From assembly GCA_004524515.1 (NCBI GenBank), contig SDNV01000025.1:1-26453 (forward strand): 26,453 bases of DNA. Reading direction: 5' to 3'. Shown piece by piece: positions 7,968 to 15,126 of this stretch (position 1 is its first letter; every line of letters begins with the position of its first letter). The notes beneath the pieces were generated by a model. That model worked only from the letters and a program-made list of their open reading frames with translations. It made no database searches and was not told where the DNA came from. The translations under genes were made by a program, and so were the position numbers. Source of the stretch: Promethearchaeota archaeon (GTDB lineage Archaea > Asgardarchaeota > Lokiarchaeia > Sigynarchaeales > SOKP01).

Positions 7968-7976
7968 CTATATATC
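7968..7976 (+). promoter_or_regulatory. TATA box of dhaKL
   Basis: TTCTATATATC is centred near 7973. Archaeal spacing puts the start of transcription at about 8000, the ATG preferred for dhaK. No SD lies between. Confidence 0.5.
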
Positions 7977-7999
7977 TACTTATTTAATAGTTGAATCAT

Positions 8000-9004
8000 A
8001 TGAAAAAGTCAAAAAAAATCTTAAACGATCCTAAAAATGTAGTAGCTGAGTTGCTTGAAGGGATTGTTGAAGCTTCAAATGGTAAGATCAAGAAATTGAA
8101 AGGCGTTAATGCATTGGTTAAAACAGAAATTCCTGATGGAAAAGTAAGTCTCCTTATTGGAGGAGGAAGCGGGCACGAACCTCTGTTCCCCGGATTTATT
8201 GGTGTAAATATGGCAGATGGAGCGGCTTGTGGTCATATTTTTGCTGCACCTTCACCAAATATTATTTTTGAAGCAACAAAAGTTCTCGATAAAGGAAAAG
8301 GTGTATTATATCTATATGGGAATTATGCGGGCGATAATATGAATTTTGATATTGCCGCTGAAATGGCAGAAGAAGAAGGAATTGAGGTAAAAACCGTTAG
8401 AATTTGGGATGATGTCGCTTCTGCTCCATTAGAAAGAATAGATGATCGAAGGGGGATTGCGGGAGATTTATTTGTAATTAAAGTAGCTGGAGGTGCTTCA
8501 GCAAATTTAGATAATCTTGAAGAAGTTTATAGAGTCACAGCTAAGGCTCGTGATAATACGAGAACAATGGGTGTTTCTATTGCTGCAGGATCGATTCCTG
8601 AGACAGGAGAGCCAACATTTGAACTTGGAGATGACGAAATAGAAATAGGAATGGGACTTCATGGAGAACCTGGAGTTTCACGTGAAAAGATGATGAATTC
8701 AGACACTATTGTGCAAAAAATGATGGATAAAATTCTTCCAGATCTACCATTTGAAGTGGGGGACGAGGTTTGTCTTTTAGTTAACGATCTTGGATCCACC
8801 ACTCTTATGGAGTTATTAATTGCTAATCGAAAAGTTGCTCAAATCTTACGGGATAGAAAAATAAAAACGCATGATATTCTCGTAGGAAGCTACTGTACAT
8901 GCCAAGAAATGGCTGGTTTCTCTATAACGTTAATGAAACTCGATGATGAATTAAAAAATTATTATGATATGCCCGCGAGCTCAATAGGTTTTAATAAAAT
9001 GTGA
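8000..9004 (+). CDS. dhaK: Dihydroxyacetone kinase substrate-binding subunit DhaK
   Basis: DhaK binds dihydroxyacetone covalently through a histidine hemiaminal for phosphorylation to DHAP. The start is set at ATG 8000 (334 residues). A TTG three codons upstream is in frame, but DhaK proteins normally begin MKK..NDPxNVV as here, and the TATA box points to 8000. Seen: LIGGGSGHEPLFPGFIG near residue 50 and YGNYAGDNMNFD near 115. The catalytic histidine lies in EIGMGLHGEPGV near 217, and the C-terminal lid ends SSIGFNKM. Its length matches stand-alone DhaK, not the fused ATP-dependent kinase of about 550-590 residues. It abuts dhaL with a TGATG junction. No DhaM gene is in the window. Confidence 0.95.
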   Translation: MKKSKKILNDPKNVVAELLEGIVEASNGKIKKLKGVNALVKTEIPDGKVSLLIGGGSGHEPLFPGFIGVNMADGAACGHIFAAPSPNIIFEATKVLDKGKGVLYLYGNYAGDNMNFDIAAEMAEEEGIEVKTVRIWDDVASAPLERIDDRRGIAGDLFVIKVAGGASANLDNLEEVYRVTAKARDNTRTMGVSIAAGSIPETGEPTFELGDDEIEIGMGLHGEPGVSREKMMNSDTIVQKMMDKILPDLPFEVGDEVCLLVNDLGSTTLMELLIANRKVAQILRDRKIKTHDILVGSYCTCQEMAGFSITLMKLDDELKNYYDMPASSIGFNKM

Positions 9005-9648
9005 TGAAAATGACGAAAGATCAGCTAACAATAAAAGATACGGTGGAAATGTTTCTTTTTGTAGCGAAAAGAGTCATAGATTCTAAAGATATTCTCACTG
9101 AAGCTGACAAAAAAATAGGAGATGGAGATCATGGGGTCAATATGGCACGAGGCTTTCAAACCGTTATTAAAATACTAGAAGAAGATTCATTTCCAACTCT
9201 TGGTGATCTCTTAAACTCCATAGGAATGAGTTTACTCACTTCTGTTGGAGGAGCAGCAGGAGCAATATTTGGGACATTCTTTAGGGGAGGAGCAAAAAAC
9301 CTTATGGAAGAATCAGTTTTTAACGCCCAAACCTTATCCATAATGCTCATTGATGCTCTCGAAGCAATTCAACAAAGAGGTAAAGCCAAGAAGGGTGATA
9401 AAACAATGGTTGATGTACTTGAACCTGCTGCATTGAAATCTAAAGAGACACGCTCGTTATCGCTCAAGGATGCACTCTCCCTAATTGTTAAAGAAGCTGA
9501 GGAAGGAGTGGAGAAAACAAAAGAAATGGTCGCAACTGTAGGTAAAGCAAAAACTCTGGGAGAAAGATCCTTAGGTTATTCTGATCCAGGTGCGATTACA
9601 ACTTCCTTGATCTTACGTTATATGCTGGAGTACGTAAAACTAGAATAA
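9004..9648 (+). CDS. dhaL: Dihydroxyacetone kinase nucleotide-binding subunit DhaL
   Basis: DhaL holds ADP/ATP with magnesium and donates phosphate to the dihydroxyacetone bound by DhaK. About 214 residues. Seen: the Mg-binding aspartates in KKIGDGDHGVNMARGF near residue 38, the nucleotide loop SVGGAAGAIFGTFFRGGA near 80, DKTMVDVLEPA, and TLGERSLGYSDPGAITT near the C-terminus. Start choices are GTG 9001, ATG 9004 (overlapping the dhaK stop as TGATG) and ATG 9010. The last sits 4 nt behind GTGAT and is an equally good candidate. In E. coli, DhaM recharges ADP on DhaL. With no DhaM here the pair may use free ATP, or a phosphodonor encoded elsewhere. Confidence 0.93.
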   Translation: MKMTKDQLTIKDTVEMFLFVAKRVIDSKDILTEADKKIGDGDHGVNMARGFQTVIKILEEDSFPTLGDLLNSIGMSLLTSVGGAAGAIFGTFFRGGAKNLMEESVFNAQTLSIMLIDALEAIQQRGKAKKGDKTMVDVLEPAALKSKETRSLSLKDALSLIVKEAEEGVEKTKEMVATVGKAKTLGERSLGYSDPGAITTSLILRYMLEYVKLE

Positions 9649-9657
9649 AAAAGGAAA

Positions 9658-9666
9658 TTTTTTTTT
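9658..9666 (+). terminator. Oligo-T terminator after dhaKL
   Basis: A run of nine T begins 9 nt after the dhaL stop, in the gap before the convergent hydrolase gene. Oligo-T without a stem is the common archaeal terminator. Confidence 0.45.
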
Positions 9667-9765
9667 AATAATTGAGAAAACTTATTATAAAACGATAATC
9701 ATTAGATTAAAAATACTAAAAACAAGACAAGAAATAAATTATCCGTCATGGAATTTTTTTTGTCA

Positions 9766-10593
9766 TTACTTGATATTTCTTATAAAATCACATATTAATT
9801 CGTTAACTACCTCTTGACGTTGAGCGGGAGCAAAATGCCCTGCCATATCAATGATTTCAAGTTTACTATTAGGAATCTTTTTTTGTAATTCCTCTGACAT
9901 CTGCTCCGGTGCGAAATTATCCAGTCTCCCTCCAATGATTAAAGTAGGACATTTAATATCTGAGGGATCATATTCTTTTATTTCAGATATCATTTTAAAA
10001 ATTTGGTCCTCAATTCGCATATACAAGTCCTCTTTTGGGAGTTGTACATTATACACTGAATTAGTCAATGCGGAAATTATGTAAGGAATAGTTTTATCCA
10101 AGATATCTTCGACGGAGTTGGCAACCACATCTAAGAAATTCATTCGTATAAAATAGGGTAATAAATTGTAGAACATATTCCTAATAACATTATCAATCAT
10201 TATATAACCTGAATTTAGTAAAATGAGAAAAATGACATCTTCGGGATGTTTTTTGCAAATATATTGTGCAATCATACCCCCAACAAGAGAATGTCCTATT
10301 ATCCCATACCTCCCCGTTACTTTTAAGTGTGTAAGCAGATCTTCTAAATCCCTTATAGTCTCAAATCTAATATTTTTTGAAATATTTAATTCTTTAGGGT
10401 GTTCGCTTTTGCCATGCCCTAACGCATCAAAGGCAATGATTCTATAATAATTTTTTAAAACTTTTATCTGTTCTTTGAAGAAAGAAGCTGAGGATGCAAA
10501 ACCGTGTAATAAAATTATTGTACCTCTGCTAGATGAGGGATTTATATCCTCATAATATAGATTATAACCCTCACGGTTTTTAAAAAAGGGCAT
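9766..10593 (-). CDS. Alpha/beta hydrolase
   Basis: A 275-residue alpha/beta-hydrolase-fold enzyme. Seen: oxyanion segment ILLHGFASSASFF near residue 27, FDALGHGKS near 54, and the nucleophile elbow GHSLVGG near 100. A helical cap occupies the middle (about 130-210), with the acid likely Asp in IIGGRLDNFAPEQ, and the catalytic histidine in DMAGHFAPAQ near the C-terminus. The full Ser-Asp-His set is present, so it should be active. It probably cleaves an ester or similar bond, but substrate classes in this family cannot be separated from sequence. Placed between dhaKL and the aldo/keto reductase, it could release a C3 product (for example a monoacylglycerol lipase role), which is only inference from position. 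Confidence 0.88.
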   Translation of the reverse strand: MPFFKNREGYNLYYEDINPSSSRGTIILLHGFASSASFFKEQIKVLKNYYRIIAFDALGHGKSEHPKELNISKNIRFETIRDLEDLLTHLKVTGRYGIIGHSLVGGMIAQYICKKHPEDVIFLILLNSGYIMIDNVIRNMFYNLLPYFIRMNFLDVVANSVEDILDKTIPYIISALTNSVYNVQLPKEDLYMRIEDQIFKMISEIKEYDPSDIKCPTLIIGGRLDNFAPEQMSEELQKKIPNSKLEIIDMAGHFAPAQRQEVVNELICDFIRNIK

Positions 10594-10848
10594 TTGTAAA
10601 CATTGTTTTTAATGTATTGTATGTCAACAAGTAAAAAATTTCATTCAAAAAATACTTTTCTAATTCTTGTTATTAAATTTTTAATAATACTAATAAGTCA
10701 AACGTTTTCCAAATTCTCGCTATAAAATCAAAATGGTCTTAAATAAATTGAGATCGTACAATCAAAACATTCTTAATTGAGACCAAATTAATCTTGAGTA
10801 TTAGAGAACTTTTTGAATCTTCATTTATGAGTAGATATGGGTGAATTA

Positions 10849-11781
10849 ATGGAGTATATAAATCTTGGTCGTACAGGATTGAGAGCAAGTGTAATGGGTT
10901 TGGGATGTGGTGGACCCAGTCGTGTGGGGAAAAGCACTGGGAAGTCATCAAAAGAATCTATTGCTGTTATTCAATATGCAATAGATAATGATATTAACAT
11001 CATCGATACAGCAGAACTTTATCGTACTGAAAAGCTTGTAGGCGAAGCATTAAAAGGAAGAGATCGTGAATCCATAATTTTATCCACCAAGAAATCCGTT
11101 TTTGGCAAAATTAATCCTGAGGAAGTTGAAAAAAGTATCAATAAAAGTTTAAAAGCTCTTAATACCGATTATATTGATATTTACCATCTTCATGCGGTAA
11201 TGCCAGAAGATTATGATAAAGTAATACCAAATATTATCCCCACATTTCAAAAACTAAAAGATGAAGGAATAATCCGTTTTTTGGGGATAACGGAGCGTTT
11301 TGATTTAGATCCCCAGCATATAATGCTGCAAAAAGCTTTAAAGGACGATTATTGGGATGTTATTATGGTGGGATTTAATATTCTAAATCAATCTGCTCGT
11401 GAGCGGGTTTTTCCAGAAACGATGAAAAAAAAGATTGGAACATTAATAATGTTTCCCGTACGCCTAGCACTGAGTAGACCCGAACGTTTAAGTCAAATTA
11501 TCAATGAATTAGTTGAAATAAGTGAAATTAATCTTTCTGATATTGATATGAAAAACCCCCTAGGATTTCTTATCCATAAGGGGAGTGCTGTAAACTTAGT
11601 TGATGCAGCTTACCGATTCTGTAAATTTGAACCCGGGGTTGATGTTGTTCTGTCTGGGACTGGAGATATTGAACATTTGAAAGCAAACATCGAGTCATTC
11701 TTACGACCATCCCTTCCAGCTGAAGATATTCTTAAACTTAAAAAAATTTTTCAAAATGTAGATTCGGTTTCTGGACAATAA
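10849..11781 (+). CDS. Aldo/keto reductase
   Basis: A 310-residue NAD(P)H-dependent aldo/keto reductase of the TIM-barrel family. The tetrad is visible: Asp and Tyr in IIDTAELYRTEKLVGEAL (about residues 44-60), Lys in ILSTKKS near 75, and His in DIYHLHAV near 110. An upstream in-frame ATG (10837) would add MGEL. ATG 10849 is preferred because GGGTGA (10839-10844) lies 4 nt before it and because AKRs typically begin MEYxNLGRTGL. The gene is on the plus strand, convergent with kinase A. It may reduce or oxidise a C3 or sugar carbonyl compound linked to the neighbouring kinases, but no substrate can be assigned. The C-terminal ferredoxin domain of some archaeal AKRs is absent. Confidence 0.9.
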   Translation: MEYINLGRTGLRASVMGLGCGGPSRVGKSTGKSSKESIAVIQYAIDNDINIIDTAELYRTEKLVGEALKGRDRESIILSTKKSVFGKINPEEVEKSINKSLKALNTDYIDIYHLHAVMPEDYDKVIPNIIPTFQKLKDEGIIRFLGITERFDLDPQHIMLQKALKDDYWDVIMVGFNILNQSARERVFPETMKKKIGTLIMFPVRLALSRPERLSQIINELVEISEINLSDIDMKNPLGFLIHKGSAVNLVDAAYRFCKFEPGVDVVLSGTGDIEHLKANIESFLRPSLPAEDILKLKKIFQNVDSVSGQ

Positions 11782-11812
11782 AAAAATTATAATTGAAGAA
11801 TCCAAATATGAT

Positions 11813-13270
11813 TTAGAGATCTTTTGTAACCCGTTTATTTTGATAAATTTCTAATACTGTGGGCATGAATAGTCTGTTTAATTTCTTGTAAACCTTTAAA
11901 TTTGCTTTATTAGGATTGAATTCTTTTTCAAACCTAACCATTTTTTCGATCGCATCATCAAAGCTGCTATATTTTGTCAATCCATAATAACCTAAAATAG
12001 CGGCTCCTAAAGCAGAACAATCCTTCACTTCAGGTATAAGAATTTTTTTATTCATCACGTCAGATAAAATTTGAGCCCATAAATCACTATACATGCCACC
12101 ACCATCTGCCCTTATTTCCTCAGTTTTGATCCGACCGACAGCTTCTATCAATCCTAAATACATTTGAGCACTTAAAGCAGCTGACTCCATGATAGAACGG
12201 ATCATATGAGCTCTAGAATGATTCCATCCTATACCATGGAAAGTTCCTTTTCTAAACATTTGTAAAGGGATAAATAATAAGCCTTCACTTCCTGGATTTA
12301 TCCCTTCCGCTTCTTTGCTCAACATATCGTAAACATTGATGTGTTTCTCTTCACTTTCTTTGATACTTAAATGAGAAAAATTATCTTTAAACCATTTGAA
12401 TGCGACTCCAGTCCCTGGCATCGCACCTTCAAGCAACCATTTCCCTTTTATGACATGGGGTAAGGGAAATATGGGAATATCTCCGGGAGGAAGTTTCGCT
12501 GGTTCATTACCCGTAACATAATTAACAAAAGTATATGTTCCCATGGTCACCTTTGCTTGACCGGGATTTATTACTCCCATCCCTAAAGCAGAACATTGTT
12601 GATCCCCCCCTCCTAATATTACGGGAAGATTACTTTTTAATCCAAGCTCTCCTGCAGCTTTACTGGATAATTCACCAATTATATCTCCCGGTGTACGGAG
12701 TTCAGGCCATAAATAAATAGGTAAATCATATTTATCAGCGAGGTTTTTATCCCAGTCTAATTCATTTTTATTCATAATCCCATAAATCCCGTTTGTAGGT
12801 TCCGTAATATATAATTCATTTCCACACAATTTCATGTAAATATATGTATCGGGAAAAATGATTTTATACAGCTTATTAAAGATATCGGGCTTTTCTTTTT
12901 TCAACCACAATATCTTAGGAATCGATAACCTTAATCCTTCTTCTGCTTGGAAATCCGTTCCTCTCTCATCCAATGATAACATTGTAGGATGTAATATTTC
13001 TGCATTCTTATCAATAAATGTAGCACTTCCTCGATGAATACCTCCCGTTATCCCAATTATTTCATCTATATTTACTTTTTTAACAACTTGATTACATGTG
13101 TTTTTAGTTGCATTCCACCACATTCTGGGATCTTGTTCGAAAATCCCTACAGGTTGTTTCACAATGGGATATTCTTCGTAAGCATTAGCAATGATTTTCC
13201 CATTAATGTCAAAAATAATAGTTCTTGATCCTGTTGTACCGACATCAAAAACGCATAATAAATCACTCAT
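11813..13270 (-). CDS. FGGY-family carbohydrate kinase, copy A
   Basis: A sugar/polyol kinase of 485 residues with two actin-like domains. Seen: Asp9 in DVGTTGSR (first phosphate loop), both FGGY signature regions (IPKILWLKKE near 117; GTFHGIGWN through HMIRSIMESAA near 362-386), and GGGDQQ with Asp223, the expected catalytic base. Oddities: the substrate loop reads IHRGSAT (78-84), with Arg80 where E. coli GlpK has Arg83, but Gly81 where GlpK has Glu84. The second phosphate loop reads GTY (244-246) instead of GTG/GTS. The family's Trp in the W-x-D-E-R position is replaced (SLDER). It is roughly 80% identical to copy B by eye. Start ATG 13270 follows GAGCTGAT. The substrate is unknown; it is probably not a canonical glycerol kinase. 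Confidence 0.9.
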   Translation of the reverse strand: MSDLLCVFDVGTTGSRTIIFDINGKIIANAYEEYPIVKQPVGIFEQDPRMWWNATKNTCNQVVKKVNIDEIIGITGGIHRGSATFIDKNAEILHPTMLSLDERGTDFQAEEGLRLSIPKILWLKKEKPDIFNKLYKIIFPDTYIYMKLCGNELYITEPTNGIYGIMNKNELDWDKNLADKYDLPIYLWPELRTPGDIIGELSSKAAGELGLKSNLPVILGGGDQQCSALGMGVINPGQAKVTMGTYTFVNYVTGNEPAKLPPGDIPIFPLPHVIKGKWLLEGAMPGTGVAFKWFKDNFSHLSIKESEEKHINVYDMLSKEAEGINPGSEGLLFIPLQMFRKGTFHGIGWNHSRAHMIRSIMESAALSAQMYLGLIEAVGRIKTEEIRADGGGMYSDLWAQILSDVMNKKILIPEVKDCSALGAAILGYYGLTKYSSFDDAIEKMVRFEKEFNPNKANLKVYKKLNRLFMPTVLEIYQNKRVTKDL

Positions 13271-13302
13271 ATCGATCAGCTCAAGAAAATTTAAGCATTT
13301 AG

Positions 13303-13316
13303 CAATTTTAAAATTG
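13303..13316 (-). promoter_or_regulatory. 14-bp palindrome upstream of kinase A
   Basis: CAATTTTAAAATTG is a perfect palindrome 33-46 nt before the kinase A ATG, at the distance of a TATA box giving a leader of about 10 nt. It may be the TATA box, an operator overlapping it, or an AT-rich coincidence. Confidence 0.3.
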
Positions 13317-13369
13317 GATTCTAAAATACTTGTGTTTAAATAAAAACTCTATAATTACTAATTTTACAT

Positions 13370-13396
13370 GTCAAATATTTTAATTTTTTCTTTTTC
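13370..13396 (-). pseudogene. Possible second relic of the CCG gene 3' end
   Basis: On the minus strand the codons read K-E-K-I-K-I-F-D-M and then stop. They match the C-terminal region K-E-K-I-K-I-I-D-I of the CCG protein in the same frame (about 22 of 27 nt by hand). It lies upstream of kinase A, as the better relic lies upstream of kinase B. The match is short and made of A/T-rich codons, so chance is a real alternative. Confidence 0.25.
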
Positions 13397-13472
13397 ATTA
13401 TGATCAATAGTACATATTAATCATCATTTAAATTAGAGATCTGGTCAACATTAGGTTATTTTTGTATGGATT

Positions 13473-13482
13473 AAAAAAAAAA
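13473..13482 (-). terminator. Oligo-T terminator after kinase B
   Basis: Ten A on the plus strand give T10 on the minus strand, 19 nt past the kinase B stop. It would separate kinase B from kinase A transcription. Confidence 0.45.
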
Positions 13483-13501
13483 TAGAATAAAATAAAGAAA
13501 T

Positions 13502-14959
13502 TTAAAGATCTTTTGTAACACGCTTTTTTTGATAAAGATCTAAAACATTAGGCATGAATAACCGATTTAATTTTTTGTAAACCTTTACATTTGTTTTGTT
13601 GGGAATGAATTCTTTTTCAAATCGAACCATTCTCTCAATCCCATCTTCTAAACTATTAAATTTTTTCAAACCATAATAACCCAAAATAGCAGCTCCTAAA
13701 GCTGAACAATCCTTGATTTCTGGGATGAGAATTTTTTTATCCATCACATCTGACAAAATCTGAGCCCACAAATCGCTATACATTCCGCCGCCATCCGCCT
13801 TTATTTCGGTAGTTTTAATGCGTCCAACCGCTTCTATGAGGCCTAAATACATTTGAGCACTTAAAGCAGCGGATTCCATTATAGAACGGATCATATGGGC
13901 TCTTGTGTGGTTCCATCCCAGACCATGGAATGTTCCCTTTCTAAACATTTGTAAGGGGATAAATAATAATCCTTCGCTTCCTGGTGTAATCTGTTCTGCT
14001 TCTTTAGTAATTATCTCATAAACATTTATGTTTTTTTCCTCACATTCTTTAATCTGTAATTGAGAAAAGTTATCTTTAAACCATTTAAACGCAATTCCAG
14101 TCCCTGGCATTGCACCCTCAAGCATCCATTTTCCTGGTATAACATGGGGTAATGGGAATATGGGAATATCTCCTGGTGGAAGCTTCGCCGGTTCATTACC
14201 TGTTACATAATTAACAAATGTATACGTTCCCATAGTCACTTTAGCTTGACCGGGATTTATTACTCCCATACCTAAGGCAGAACATTGTTGATCCCCTCCC
14301 CCTATTATTACAGGAAGATTACTTTTTAATCCCAGTTCTCTCGCAGCTTCACTGGATAACTCACCTAAAATTTCTCCTGGAGTACGAATTTCAGGCCATA
14401 AGTCAATGGGTAAATCATATTTATCAGCGAGATTGGGATCCCAATCCAGAGTATTCGCATTCATAATTCCATACATTCCGTTTGTTGGTTCTGTAATACA
14501 ATATTCTTTTCCGCATAAATTCATATAAATATATGTATCGGGAAAAATAATTTTATACACTTTATCAAAGATGTCAGGCTTTTCATGTTTTAACCATAAC
14601 ATTTTGGGAACTGATAGCCTTAATCCTTCTTCAGCTTGGAAATCCATTCCTCTCTCATCCATCGCTAACATAGCAGGATATAATACTTCTCTATTCTTAT
14701 CAATGATCGTAGCGTTAACTCGAAGGATCCCTCCCGTTATCCCGATAATATCGTTAACATTTATTTTATTAACCACTCGTTTACATGTGTTCTTGGTGGC
14801 ATTCCACCACAATTTTGGGTCTTCTTCTGCAATACCAATTGGTTGTTTAATAACAGGATATTCTTCATAAGCACTAGCAATTTCGTTCCCATTAATGTCA
14901 AAAATAAAAGTTCTAGACCCAGTAGTCCCAACATCAAACACAACTAATAATTCGCTCAT
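13502..14959 (-). CDS. FGGY-family carbohydrate kinase, copy B
   Basis: A 485-residue paralogue of copies A and C, same fold and signature regions: Asp9 in DVGTTGSR, VPKMLWLKHE, GGGDQQ (Asp223), and GTFHGLGWN through HMIRSIMESAA. Its substrate loop is ILRVNAT at residues 78-84, so Arg80 is kept while Gln/His79 becomes Leu and position 81 is Val. Like copy A it has GTY (244-246) in the phosphate loop and AMDER instead of WMDER. Differences from A concentrate in the N-terminal half; the region from about 195 to 300 is nearly identical in protein but differs at many silent sites, so selection, not recent conversion, keeps it. ATG 14959 follows GTGATATAA. A relic of the CCG gene lies just upstream. 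Confidence 0.9.
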   Translation of the reverse strand: MSELLVVFDVGTTGSRTFIFDINGNEIASAYEEYPVIKQPIGIAEEDPKLWWNATKNTCKRVVNKINVNDIIGITGGILRVNATIIDKNREVLYPAMLAMDERGMDFQAEEGLRLSVPKMLWLKHEKPDIFDKVYKIIFPDTYIYMNLCGKEYCITEPTNGMYGIMNANTLDWDPNLADKYDLPIDLWPEIRTPGEILGELSSEAARELGLKSNLPVIIGGGDQQCSALGMGVINPGQAKVTMGTYTFVNYVTGNEPAKLPPGDIPIFPLPHVIPGKWMLEGAMPGTGIAFKWFKDNFSQLQIKECEEKNINVYEIITKEAEQITPGSEGLLFIPLQMFRKGTFHGLGWNHTRAHMIRSIMESAALSAQMYLGLIEAVGRIKTTEIKADGGGMYSDLWAQILSDVMDKKILIPEIKDCSALGAAILGYYGLKKFNSLEDGIERMVRFEKEFIPNKTNVKVYKKLNRLFMPNVLDLYQKKRVTKDL

Positions 14960-14985
14960 TTATATCACTTGTATCACTTTTAACC

Positions 14986-14995
14986 AAATTTGGAT
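14986..14995 (-). promoter_or_regulatory. 10-bp palindrome upstream of kinase B
   Basis: CCAAATTTGG is a perfect palindrome 27-36 nt before the kinase B ATG. It contains G/C ends, so it is less likely to be mere AT noise. It could be an operator. Two GTGATA hexamers follow between it and the ATG, the second serving as SD. Confidence 0.3.
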
Positions 14996-15019
14996 TGAAA
15001 ATTATTTTTTCTTAAATGA

Positions 15020-15067
15020 TATTCGTTTAATTAATAATTCAGATATATCTCGTATTTTAATCTTATC
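15020..15067 (-). pseudogene. Relic of the CCG iron-sulfur gene 3' end
   Basis: These 48 bases match 16648-16695, the last codons of the CCG protein gene, at 42 of 48 positions by hand count with no gap. In frame the relic reads D-K-I-K-I-R-D-I-S-E-L-L-I-K-R-I, against E-K-I-K-I-I-D-I-A-E-L-L-I-K-V-I in the intact protein. The stop at that point is lost, and the similarity ends abruptly upstream. It lies 60 nt upstream of kinase B, while the intact tail lies 57 nt upstream of kinase C. The arrangement is therefore the footprint of a tandem duplication of [CCG tail + kinase], followed by loss of the rest of the CCG copy. Confidence 0.7.
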
Positions 15068-15113
15068 CTCTATTTGAGGGATGATATTAGTTTTTAATTT
15101 AAAATTTAGAATT

Positions 15114-15122
15114 AAAAAAAAA
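15114..15122 (-). terminator. Oligo-T terminator after kinase C
   Basis: Nine A on the plus strand give T9 on the minus strand, 4 nt past the kinase C stop. It should end the FAD oxidase-CCG-kinase C message before the CCG relic. Confidence 0.45.
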
Positions 15123-15126
15123 GAAT

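Noticed and set aside
9156..9350. Minus-strand frame inside dhaL
   Set aside because: Antisense to conserved DhaL motifs; no independent support.
12520..12660. Recent gene conversion between kinases A and B (near-identical proteins over residues 195-300)
   Set aside because: The matching DNA (compare about 14210-14345) differs at many third codon positions, so purifying selection explains the protein identity.
12535..13228. Two plus-strand short frames within kinase A
   Set aside because: Shadows of the kinase coding strand, repeated at matching places in copies B and C only because the kinases are homologous.
14571..14870. Plus-strand frame of 99 codons inside kinase B
   Set aside because: Antisense shadow of a strongly conserved FGGY kinase; no start signal or recognisable product.
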